This document shows, in pieces, positions 56,170 to 64,000 of a stretch of DNA of 64,000 bases. The notes under the pieces were generated by a model that saw only the letters and a program-made list of their open reading frames with translations, had not been told where the DNA came from and made no database searches. Origin of the DNA: Cytophagales bacterium (GTDB taxonomy: Bacteria > Bacteroidota > Bacteroidia > Cytophagales > Cyclobacteriaceae); assembly GCA_022360015.1 (NCBI GenBank), contig JAKSDQ010000061.1:20891-84890 (forward strand). The letters are read 5' to 3'. Position 1 is the first letter of the stretch. Every line of letters starts with the position of its first letter. Made by a program: the position numbers and the translations under genes.

Positions 56170-59100
56170 ATGGTAGTGGTTATTGCGATCGCTGGCTGGC
56201 TTTTATTACTGGCCGCTATGTGTTTTATTCTTCGTGATTTTTCACAGTTTATCTTCCGTAAGACATTTTCCCGCCAGCGCCAGGGTGATTTTGTAGACCT
56301 CGGAGAGTACACCACCACCTGGTTTGGTGTGCTGGTCATGGCTGTGGCGGGTTTTATCTTTTATAAAGTGGGCACTGCGTTGCTGGCTTACCTGCTTTCG
56401 GCTGACTTGATTTCTTTTTTCCGGATGATGAGAGGTGTATTTACTGTCAACAGTACCGTGCAAAACCCCTTTACACTCAAGCACTTTATCTCAGGCATGT
56501 TAGGACAGTCTGTCTTGCAGTTGGCCACCTGCTATGTTATCTACCGTGGTCTGCGATCTTTTATGCATTGGGTAAATACAAAGTATGGCAAACCTGCTTA
56601 CAATGAGGGCGATGTATTGTATTTTGGATTTTTTGCCGTAGTGTTGTTTATGGCTTTGGAAATCCTTTCTTACAGCCAACACATGCCCCGGGTCTCGGGT
56701 GTGGTTCACCTGATTTATTTGTCGATGGCCAAGCTCGCCCTGGTTTGCTATTTCGTGGCGGTTTCTCATTTGCACCTGCTCCGAAGCGAGCAATATCGCG
56801 CGTCGCTACCTCAATACATCCGGCTGGGGTCCATAGCAAAAATTGTCGTTTTTCAACCTTTGGCAACGGTCATATTTACGCTGGGAATAGGAATGGCATT
56901 AAGTATCCCCCTGTATCTCGGCACACAATTTCTGGAAAACAACTGGCTTGTGATCGGCTTTGCCCTGGTATCTTGTTATTTGCTGTATAAAGTAGTACGG
57001 AGTTTTATTGCCAAGGGCTACAATTACTTTGGCGCTATCATGTTCTTTGACGCCGACAGCCCGTTGGTTCAGCCAATGCAGCATGTCAAACCGATATTGT
57101 TGCGACAAAAGAATCTATATCCGGTATCGATAGGTTTGACCTTGGTACTCCTGGTGTTAAAGCCAAAACTATGGATCTTCCTGTTGTTCTTTGTGATTGT
57201 TATTGCCCTTCTTTTTGGCTTTTTACATGTTGTTACCTACGGAGTGGGATTAGGTACGGCACTACTATGGACTTTCATTCGTGGCAGACGGCTTCCTCCA
57301 ATCAGGAAAAATACCATGCTGGCCTATCTTCACACTACTGCCAGGGGGCTTGGACGGGCCGTAACACCTATCGGAGTTTTGGCGGCAGGAGCCTTTGTCC
57401 TCTTTAGCATCTTTCCAAAAAAATATGATTATGCAGCCGATGAGCACTATGTGAATACTGTGATTGATAAGAATTACTATCCATTGTTAATTGGCCGCTA
57501 TGACTATGATGGCAATATTTGTGCCCCTGCAAGCTCCGGAAACTTGCCGGAGTTCCTGGTGCGATGTCTGATATTGCAGGAAGACCGGGATTTTAGCCGG
57601 CAACAAAGCTGGTGGCCCAAATGGTCAAATTGGCATGGGATATCCATCGCCTCACTGTACCGTATGGCAACGGGTACCGGAGGAGGTTCTAATCTAAACA
57701 TGCAACTGATCAAAAACGAGGCCTTTCCCGGACGGTTTCCGCAGGACTTCCAGAGAAAATACACGGAAATGCTTTCCGCCTACCAGCTCTCGTTGCAACT
57801 GTCGGCAGAGGAAATTGCTACCCAGTATTTCAATAAGGTGGGCATGATCGGAGGAAATGGTCAGCAAGGGGTGGTGATGGCCGGGCTTACCGCTTTTAAA
57901 CGGCCGCTGCGGGAGCTCAATCACTTGGAAATGATGTACCTGGTGGCTTCTTTAAAACGCAGCTCCCAATTTAAAACCCAAAATGGCTTTGTCGACTACA
58001 CAGCAGCAGCAGATTACGCCATCGAAATCAAACAAGTCTTAGTGGATCAGGCCAATATATGGGTACAACAAGGGTTGATCGAACCAAAGGAATTAAAACT
58101 GCTTAAGCAACAGGAACTGCGATTCAGTGATCATACACTTTTAGGCAACATAGCTACCACTACCAAGGAGTTTTTAAAAAAACAATTACCTGATAAGGAG
58201 CATGCCGGCTATACTTATGTCACTACACTCAACCATAAAAACCAGATGCGAATGGTCAAAGGAGTGCGCCGCTTTAAGCAACACTTTCGCCAATATCAAA
58301 AACAATCGGACTTCGACCTGTACTCAGCGGCGCTGGTCGTCGAGGTGGCCACCGGTAATGTTCTGGGGCATCATGGAGGTCAGGGAGTCACCGATCTTAC
58401 TACTTTCGCAGGAGGCAATCCTATGGGCAGTGTCATCAAACCTTTTATCATCCTGGAATTGTTGGAAAACAATATGGCTTCCAAAGAATTGAAACTCTAC
58501 GATGGTAAAATCAAAGGAAAATTCACCCCCAATAATTACAGCCGCCGGTATTCCAAACGTATGATCGGGATCAATGAAATTTTAAGTAAATCCTTAAATG
58601 CACCCATGGTGAATGTTCGCCAGGTAACCGAACCTGTGCCTTTGTACCAGCAATTGGAAAACAAGTTTGCCACACTGGGTATCAGTGAAGATGCATTTTT
58701 GCAGATCGATGACCCCGACAAATCATCAGAGCATGAGGTAAACTATCCATTGGGTTCACGCAACATGACCCTCTTCGGTATCGCTCAGGCCTATCAGGCA
58801 CTTTTCAACGACGGCAGGTACCGTGAACTCAGGGTCTTCGAAAAGGCCTATGATCCCTTCCGCACCAAAGAACAAGAACTCTACCAACGGCGAAAGCCGG
58901 TCTATGCACCGGAAAACACGAGAATCATCAAAGAGGCCCTCCACCATACCATGCTAAAGGGAGGCACCGGGACGCATATCACCCATTTGTTGCCTGAAAC
59001 TCCTCGGTTTTACGCCAAGACCGGCACCTCTGACAAAGCGATTCACGGATACACGGTCTTGTGCGATGGCCGGTTGCTCATTGTATCCTATGTGACCTAC

Positions 59101-59253
59101 GGGAAAGTGACCGGCGATCATTTGGAACTGAACGAAACCCCACCGATTCCTTTTGAGTCGGGCGTAAGAAGTGCCGGAGTCCTGGCCGCCTATATTTACA
59201 GAGCGTGGGAGCATTACGATGAATATAAACCTCAACTCGCGATGAAGTATTAA
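56170..59253 (+). CDS. class A PBP-like enzyme with polytopic N-terminal membrane domain
   Basis: A 1027-residue protein. Residues 1-415 hold about nine or ten membrane segments with no known family. Residues about 440-620 resemble a GT51 transglycosylase: EDRDF at 471-475 with the catalytic-type Glu and a GGSNLNMQLIKN block at 505-516. Residues about 715-1000 resemble a transpeptidase: SVIK at 754-757, SLN at 808-810 and KTG at 950-952. Class A penicillin-binding proteins normally have one span; this one has an added membrane domain. It would make or remodel peptidoglycan. It ends the cluster 9 bases after the VWA-like gene. Confidence 0.88.
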   Translation: MVVVIAIAGWLLLLAAMCFILRDFSQFIFRKTFSRQRQGDFVDLGEYTTTWFGVLVMAVAGFIFYKVGTALLAYLLSADLISFFRMMRGVFTVNSTVQNPFTLKHFISGMLGQSVLQLATCYVIYRGLRSFMHWVNTKYGKPAYNEGDVLYFGFFAVVLFMALEILSYSQHMPRVSGVVHLIYLSMAKLALVCYFVAVSHLHLLRSEQYRASLPQYIRLGSIAKIVVFQPLATVIFTLGIGMALSIPLYLGTQFLENNWLVIGFALVSCYLLYKVVRSFIAKGYNYFGAIMFFDADSPLVQPMQHVKPILLRQKNLYPVSIGLTLVLLVLKPKLWIFLLFFVIVIALLFGFLHVVTYGVGLGTALLWTFIRGRRLPPIRKNTMLAYLHTTARGLGRAVTPIGVLAAGAFVLFSIFPKKYDYAADEHYVNTVIDKNYYPLLIGRYDYDGNICAPASSGNLPEFLVRCLILQEDRDFSRQQSWWPKWSNWHGISIASLYRMATGTGGGSNLNMQLIKNEAFPGRFPQDFQRKYTEMLSAYQLSLQLSAEEIATQYFNKVGMIGGNGQQGVVMAGLTAFKRPLRELNHLEMMYLVASLKRSSQFKTQNGFVDYTAAADYAIEIKQVLVDQANIWVQQGLIEPKELKLLKQQELRFSDHTLLGNIATTTKEFLKKQLPDKEHAGYTYVTTLNHKNQMRMVKGVRRFKQHFRQYQKQSDFDLYSAALVVEVATGNVLGHHGGQGVTDLTTFAGGNPMGSVIKPFIILELLENNMASKELKLYDGKIKGKFTPNNYSRRYSKRMIGINEILSKSLNAPMVNVRQVTEPVPLYQQLENKFATLGISEDAFLQIDDPDKSSEHEVNYPLGSRNMTLFGIAQAYQALFNDGRYRELRVFEKAYDPFRTKEQELYQRRKPVYAPENTRIIKEALHHTMLKGGTGTHITHLLPETPRFYAKTGTSDKAIHGYTVLCDGRLLIVSYVTYGKVTGDHLELNETPPIPFESGVRSAGVLAAYIYRAWEHYDEYKPQLAMKY

Positions 59254-59324
59254 GCCCTGGAGTTGAATTAGGGTTATATCGAAAAGGATTTTTGAAGCTT
59301 GAAAAGGCTTAAAGCGAAAAGTCA

Positions 59325-59356
59325 GCAAAACCATGTATGATTAATTCATGGTTTGC
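59325..59356. terminator. bidirectional terminator-like hairpin
   Basis: Arms gcaaaaccatg and catggtttgc (one base bulged) flank an 11-base AT-rich loop in the convergent gap between the PBP-like gene and the OmpA-type gene. It is placed to end both transcripts. The T-tract is short, so strength is moderate. Confidence 0.5.
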
Positions 59357-59363
59357 CTGCAAT

Positions 59364-60706
59364 TCAGTTAAGTTGCTGATAGATTATTTCCACTCTTCTA
59401 TTCAGTCGATGGTGATCATCGGCTTCGGCCCCTCTGGCTGTCGGTTTTGTTTCCCCATAATAGAATATTTTCAGCTTTGAAATAGCTGATTGATTTTCAG
59501 ACAGGTATTTTTTTACAGCTTCAGACCTTCTTCTGGACAAGTTATAGTTAAAACTTTCATTGCCGCGTTCATCGGTATGACCATGCAATTCCACTATAAG
59601 ATCCATTCTGCTGCTGATTATTTTCAAAACTTCCGTTAGTGTATTTTTGGACTCAGTGGTTAGTACATCACTACCAAAATCAAAATATACAATTTGTTGA
59701 ACTGGCAGTGGCTTGGGGCCCGGGGTCTCAATAGCCCCCGGAACAGCTTCCGGTTCTTTCCTTTCAACCACTTGATTCGTAATCATTTCTTTTTTCCCGG
59801 CTTCTTTTTCCTGCTCTTCAATTGTTCTGATCTTTGATTGAAAGATATCACACATACCCCCGCCCCTGTTGCTGCTGAAGTAAGCTGTTCCATCATCTCC
59901 TATAATAAAGTAAGCATCGAAGTAGGCAGAGTTGATCTTTTCTCCCAGGTTCTTCGGACTACTCCAATTGGTCCAACTATCATCCAGTCTCTTTGCAGAG
60001 AAAATATCTGCATCGCCAAATCCTTCAAAGCCGGTGCTGGAGAAATACAATGTCTGCTTATCTGATGATAAAAATGGTGAAATCTCATAACCTGCTGAGT
60101 TAACGATGGCCCCCAAATGTTCAGGCTTGCTCCACTCGCCTGCTTTATTAATGGTTACGTATAAATCTTCTTGTCCCAATGATTCTTCTCCCATCATGCT
60201 GATGATCAACACCTGTTCATCTGGTGTTAGGTAAAAACCATAATGATCATCAGGCACCTGAACCCTGACCGGTAGTTCTTTCTTTTCCCGCCATTGCTTC
60301 TTGCCCTCTCCTTTGTTTACGACTACTAACCCTAACTCCCTTCTCGCCGGTGAGGTATAATTATTGATCAGGTACAGTTTATCCGCCTCTTTGTTCAATC
60401 CTAAGACGGCATTGTTATCCCTATTATTGAGCGCTTTCAGGTTCTTCGCCTTGGTCCATTGCTGCCCTGATTGTTCACTGTACCAGGTGTCTTGTCCGGC
60501 ATACTGACCTCCTATATTTTTCTTGTAAAAGGCCCGGTGAAGTATAACCGTTTACCGTCCTTAGTGATTTTCGGGTTGATTTCTTCTGCTTGTGTGTTTA
60601 CCGTACTGTCAAGCTTAGCGGCCTGTGTAAACTCAAGCCTTTGGGCCTCTAGTGATAAATGCCCCGACATAAGCATGGCGGCCTTTAGTATGATATATCT
60701 CATCAT
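59364..60706 (-). pseudogene. OmpA/PD40 outer membrane protein gene with a -1 frameshift
   Basis: Read from the ATG at 60706 it gives a signal peptide and about 64 residues ending GKRLYFTGPFTRKI before a TAG at 60512-60514. The next frame continues with GGQYAGQDTWYSEQSGQQW and then 340 more residues, matching PD40 beta-propeller units (for example GYEISPFLSSDKQTLYFSST) and a C-terminal OmpA domain with QIVYFDFGSDVL and ELHGHTDERGNESFNYNLSR. The switch falls at a run of five A (60517-60521), so one base is missing, or the ribosome slips by -1. It follows PorP/SprF by one base, the usual T9SS-associated pair. A sequencing error in the homopolymer is possible. Confidence 0.85.
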
Positions 60707-60707
60707 C

Positions 60708-61712
60708 TTACCAAATCGGGGTATAGCTCCCATAGTTAAACAGTCTTAGTCCTAAGGTAATTTCATGACTTCCCCCATTGAAATGATCAAAGTCGGAGTT
60801 TTTATGTTCATAAGCATAGCCAAAGTTGATCTTATCATTGAAAGAAAGCCCTAACATCCATACAATAGTTCGATCATTTCTGTAGGATGCACCGATCCAT
60901 AGGTTTTCATTGTACCTGGCCCTCAAACCTGCCTCAAAAAAGAAGGGTTGGTTGCCTTGTATTCTCAGGAAAGTATTCGGGATCAGCTCCCATTTTTTCC
61001 CTGCAAAAAAGCGATAACCACCCAGCAGGTGATGTCTTGTGCCTGCTCCATCACTGTTGACCTGTTCGTTGCCGGAAAGGAGTGTTCTGCTCACCTGCAT
61101 TATACCGTAACTGAAATAGTACCTGGTTGAATAAATACCTAAACTAAAATTCAGATTCAAATATGAGTTGGACGCCCCGTTGTTTACATAAGAAAGGTAG
61201 GTGGCATCATTGATCTCATCGACCACAGTAATCTCATCCAAGTCAATGCTGTTATTCAGCAAACCACCCGAAAAACCCATGCTCAGAAAGGTATGCTTCG
61301 TCATGGGGACATGTACCGCCAAACTTGGCATAATTTCCAATTCGGTAAATGGTCCTTTTTCATCCATCAAAACATAACCGCCAACTCCTAGCTTTACGCC
61401 TGATTTTTGGATGCCGTCTTTGTAATATTGTCCATTTGAACTGCCTCTCAATGAATTCCGTTGGTAGGGGTTACGCTTCTGTCTGATCGGACTGTAAGCA
61501 CTCAAAAAAATCGTATTGGGCGCGTTGTCAAAGCCGGCCCACTGCTTTCTGAATCCCGTTCGAATATCCAGGTAATCATTGGCCCCGGTAAAGGCAGGGC
61601 TAAATGCCGGCAGATTTTGAAAGTATTGCCCAAGCAAAGCCCTTCCCTGACCATGGGAATGGGTGATGCCAGCGAGCAGAGCAAATACAAAAAGATATAG
61701 TTTTCTCATCAT
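60708..61712 (-). CDS. PorP/SprF family type IX secretion membrane protein
   Basis: A 334-residue outer membrane protein. The signal peptide ends ALLAGITHSHGQ. The PorP/SprF family pattern is clear: LLGQYFQNLPAFSPAFTGAN, RTGFRKQWAGFDNAPNTIFL and GISYRND-like strands, with a C-terminal HEITLGLRLFNYG. Members of this family are encoded next to surface proteins with gliding-type sorting domains and help attach or secrete them. Here the upstream gene encodes such a surface protein and the downstream gene an OmpA protein. Confidence 0.93.
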   Translation of the reverse strand: MMRKLYLFVFALLAGITHSHGQGRALLGQYFQNLPAFSPAFTGANDYLDIRTGFRKQWAGFDNAPNTIFLSAYSPIRQKRNPYQRNSLRGSSNGQYYKDGIQKSGVKLGVGGYVLMDEKGPFTELEIMPSLAVHVPMTKHTFLSMGFSGGLLNNSIDLDEITVVDEINDATYLSYVNNGASNSYLNLNFSLGIYSTRYYFSYGIMQVSRTLLSGNEQVNSDGAGTRHHLLGGYRFFAGKKWELIPNTFLRIQGNQPFFFEAGLRARYNENLWIGASYRNDRTIVWMLGLSFNDKINFGYAYEHKNSDFDHFNGGSHEITLGLRLFNYGSYTPIW

Positions 61713-61752
61713 TACTTATTATTTCCTATCTGTAATTTCTTTCTTGTTTTCT

Positions 61753-64000
61753 TTATTTCAGTATTGTTACAAAGCCCTTATACTTGCGATTACCATTAAG
61801 GTCTATGATATAGTAATAGGTATCTTGCGGCAAGTCTTTGCCTTTATAAGTACCATTCCAGGGTTCTTTGTAGCCTACCGAACTGAATACTTCACTCCCT
61901 TCCCTGTTGAGGATGGAAACTCTGGCATTGGGATGAAGCCTGATGTTATCGATGATCCATGTGTCGTTTACCCCGTCCCCATTCGGTGTAAAGGCGGTTT
62001 TGATCACCAGTTCGAGCGCCGGATTTGCCTCCAGGGTGATCACAAAACTTTGTTCTATGAAATCACCTGCGGCATCTGTTGCACGCAACCTTATGGTTCT
62101 GGTTGCTCCATCCTCAAAATCAAGCGTGGTATTGGTCAATAAAGCATCGCCGGAAATAGTAAAAGCTTCATTGTCGGTATCTCCTGATCCGCTTACCAGG
62201 CTATAAGTATGTGTATCTCCAACATCTGCATCTGTTGTGGTTAATGTTCCGACTTCAAAGCCTACTGCCACATCTTCTCCAATGCTTTGATTTGACAAAC
62301 TCAAGGCAGTTGGTACATCATTCACTGCGTTGACAGTGATAGTGATTTGTTCAGTAGAACTAAGTACCCCATCGGAAACCTTTACATCAAGTATTGTCAC
62401 TCCGAATTGATTCGTTTTCGGTGTCAGGGTAAGTATGCGGTTCGATCCATTTCCACCAACAGTTATTCCTGAAATATCAAATACAGTGTTGTTGTCAGTA
62501 ATAAAACTGAATTGTAAGTCAGCTAAATCAGTATCAGGATCGGCCACGGTGAAATTGATTGCTCCCTGAGTATCTTCGTCAAAAGTAGTGTTTGTCAATC
62601 CTGAAATCGAGGGGCGTTCATTAGCATCCGTTACGTTGATCAATACATTTTCAACCCAACTGGTATTAATCCCATCACTCACTGTAATCCCTAAAGTATA
62701 GCTTGCAGTAGCTTCGAAATTCAGTAATGTATGATCAATCACACTTAATTGGCCGCTTCCTGTATCAATTCCGAAGATGTTGTCTTCATTTCCGCTTACA
62801 ATGGTCCAGTTACCGAAGATGGTTGCTGTAACATCGCCATCAGTGGCCACCATGGTTCCTAGAACGGTTCCATTCTCAGCATTCTCATTTACTTCAAAAC
62901 TTTGTGAAACGGCAATTACCGGACTAACATCATTGACATCATTCACATTGACTATAACAGTTTCTCCGACACTCGCATTCATGCCATCACCGACTGTCAA
63001 TGTTAAAGTGAAGCCTGCACTATTCTCTCTGTCAAGGTTGCTGTTGTCAGCGATCGTGATTTCTCCGGTTGAGGCATTGATGGCAAATACGCCCTGATCA
63101 TTCCCTGAAGTAATAAGCCAGTTGTTAAATGTCGTTGCAGTAACATCCCCATCGGTTGCCGCCACGATTCCAACACTTGTTGTATTCGCCAGATTCTCGT
63201 CAATAACAAAGTTTTGACCAACAGTGATCACAGGTATAACATCGTTGACATCATTGACATTGATTAATACTGTTTCGGCAACACTTGTATTTACGCCATC
63301 ACTTGCTGTGACAGATAAGGTAAAACCTGTTGTCCCCCTTTCAAAATCCAGGTCTCCGGAATCACTTACTGTTATTTGCCCGGTACTTGCATTGATGGTA
63401 AACGGTGCGATCATATCATTATCCATATCATCATTTCCACTAATGATCATCCAACGCTGAAAAGTAGTGCCCGCATCAGCATCGGTTGCTATTACAGTGC
63501 CGACAGAAGAAGCATTTGTTAGGTTTTCCGGAATATCAAAAGACTGGCCCGCAGTAACTACGGGAATATGATCATCATTGGTGATCGTCACTGAAGCACC
63601 GTCACTTATATCTATCACAAGTGCTGTGGCTCCTAAAGATGACAGGCTTACTGACAGGATTTCATCTGTTTCCACTTTATCATCAGCCATAGGGCTTACT
63701 ACAAATGTTTGTATCTCACCGGCAGCTCCGGTAAAAGTTAAAGTCTGGCCGGTAACGGACGTATAATCGCCATCGGCTGTGGTAGCGGTGCCATCTGCCG
63801 TGCTTACATCCACTGTGAAGCCTCCCTGGACCGCATTGTCAAGTACAGCAGTAACTGTGATCGCTCCATCATTCTCATTCCCGCTGATATCGGATAGGGT
63901 GACCGAGGCATTGTCATCGTTGGCTATGGTTATCGTTGCACCATCAGTAATTATTACACCTAAAGTTGTACCCGACAGATTGGATTGACTAACCGTCAAA
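61753..64000 (-). CDS. cadherin/Calx-beta adhesin with T9SS type B sorting domain, N-terminus outside window
   Basis: The frame is open from 64000 down to the stop at 61753; the N-terminus lies beyond the window. It contains Calx-beta-type repeats (VETDEILSVSLSSLGA), three cadherin-like repeats of the form NENAENGTVLGTMVATDGDV, FTLSVTASDGVNTS and VLINVNDVND, and a further Ig-like repeat. The last 90 residues are a gliding-type (CHU_C) domain with FTPNGDGVNDTWIIDNIRLH and PWNGTYKGKDLPQDTYYYII. The protein is exported by the type IX system to the surface, and probably mediates Ca-dependent adhesion. The PorP/SprF gene directly follows it. Confidence 0.93.
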   Translation of the reverse strand, partial: LTVSQSNLSGTTLGVIITDGATITIANDDNASVTLSDISGNENDGAITVTAVLDNAVQGGFTVDVSTADGTATTADGDYTSVTGQTLTFTGAAGEIQTFVVSPMADDKVETDEILSVSLSSLGATALVIDISDGASVTITNDDHIPVVTAGQSFDIPENLTNASSVGTVIATDADAGTTFQRWMIISGNDDMDNDMIAPFTINASTGQITVSDSGDLDFERGTTGFTLSVTASDGVNTSVAETVLINVNDVNDVIPVITVGQNFVIDENLANTTSVGIVAATDGDVTATTFNNWLITSGNDQGVFAINASTGEITIADNSNLDRENSAGFTLTLTVGDGMNASVGETVIVNVNDVNDVSPVIAVSQSFEVNENAENGTVLGTMVATDGDVTATIFGNWTIVSGNEDNIFGIDTGSGQLSVIDHTLLNFEATASYTLGITVSDGINTSWVENVLINVTDANERPSISGLTNTTFDEDTQGAINFTVADPDTDLADLQFSFITDNNTVFDISGITVGGNGSNRILTLTPKTNQFGVTILDVKVSDGVLSSTEQITITVNAVNDVPTALSLSNQSIGEDVAVGFEVGTLTTTDADVGDTHTYSLVSGSGDTDNEAFTISGDALLTNTTLDFEDGATRTIRLRATDAAGDFIEQSFVITLEANPALELVIKTAFTPNGDGVNDTWIIDNIRLHPNARVSILNREGSEVFSSVGYKEPWNGTYKGKDLPQDTYYYIIDLNGNRKYKGFVTILK

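Noticed and set aside
61753..64000. Regular DNA repeats that might be taken for a repeat array
   Set aside because: They encode cadherin and Calx-beta protein repeats; spacing and content do not fit CRISPR.

Overview
The window looks like a chromosome segment of a Bacteroidota bacterium, most likely a free-living, probably marine member of the Cytophagales. The grounds are a SusC/SusD pair with FecI/FecR-type control, a PorP/SprF type IX secretion protein, a gliding-type (CHU_C) C-terminal sorting domain, many lipoproteins and TonB-type uptake genes, and weak Shine-Dalgarno sites. Almost all genes are on the minus strand. No rRNA, tRNA, CRISPR array or intact transposase was seen.

Region 1 (about 1-22750, minus strand) is an extracellular contractile injection system (eCIS, the AFP/PVC/MAC/AlgoCIS type). 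In transcription order it has two small membrane/coiled-coil proteins, a LytTR regulator with a degenerate receiver, a DUF4255 (Pvc16-like) end protein, an unknown 298-residue protein, one sheath, two tube proteins, a 48-residue DUF5908 protein, a LysM tube/baseplate protein, a VgrG-like spike, gp25, a gpJ-type baseplate protein, a collar-type fibre, a second large baseplate protein, a tape measure, an AAA+ ATPase, and two DUF4157 proteins separated by a membrane/coiled-coil protein. The DUF4157 proteins are the likely cargo. One has an unidentified C-terminal region ending in three repeats; the other runs off the window. No PAAR tip gene is present.

Region 2 (22912-29569, minus) is a respiratory nitrite-ammonification set: an outer-membrane channel, NrfH, NrfA and a fused CcsBA cytochrome c maturation protein. 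Region 3 (29797-35753) holds separate degradative genes (ceramidase-like, sulfatase, GH18 chitinase) and two decayed genes (a PhoPQ-related fragment and an acyl-CoA dehydrogenase tail).

Region 4 (35828-50549) is a sialic-acid-type glycan utilisation locus. An ECF sigma factor and FecR are divergent. SusC, SusD, a sialidase-like lipoprotein, two unknown proteins, a mutarotase-symporter fusion, a PhyH dioxygenase and an N-acetylneuraminate lyase follow on one strand. Region 5 (50792-53400) has two YceI-type proteins around a porin; one of them is cut by an in-frame amber codon.

Region 6 (53878-59253, plus) is an unusual four-gene envelope cluster: a small soluble protein, a multi-span coiled-coil protein, a VWA-like lipoprotein, and a class A penicillin-binding-protein-like enzyme with about ten N-terminal membrane segments. 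It is the least familiar system here, and with the eCIS cargo it is the best candidate for new biology. Region 7 (59364-64000, minus) is a surface-protein set: a cadherin/Calx-beta adhesin with a T9SS sorting domain, PorP/SprF, and an OmpA/PD40 protein interrupted by a frameshift.
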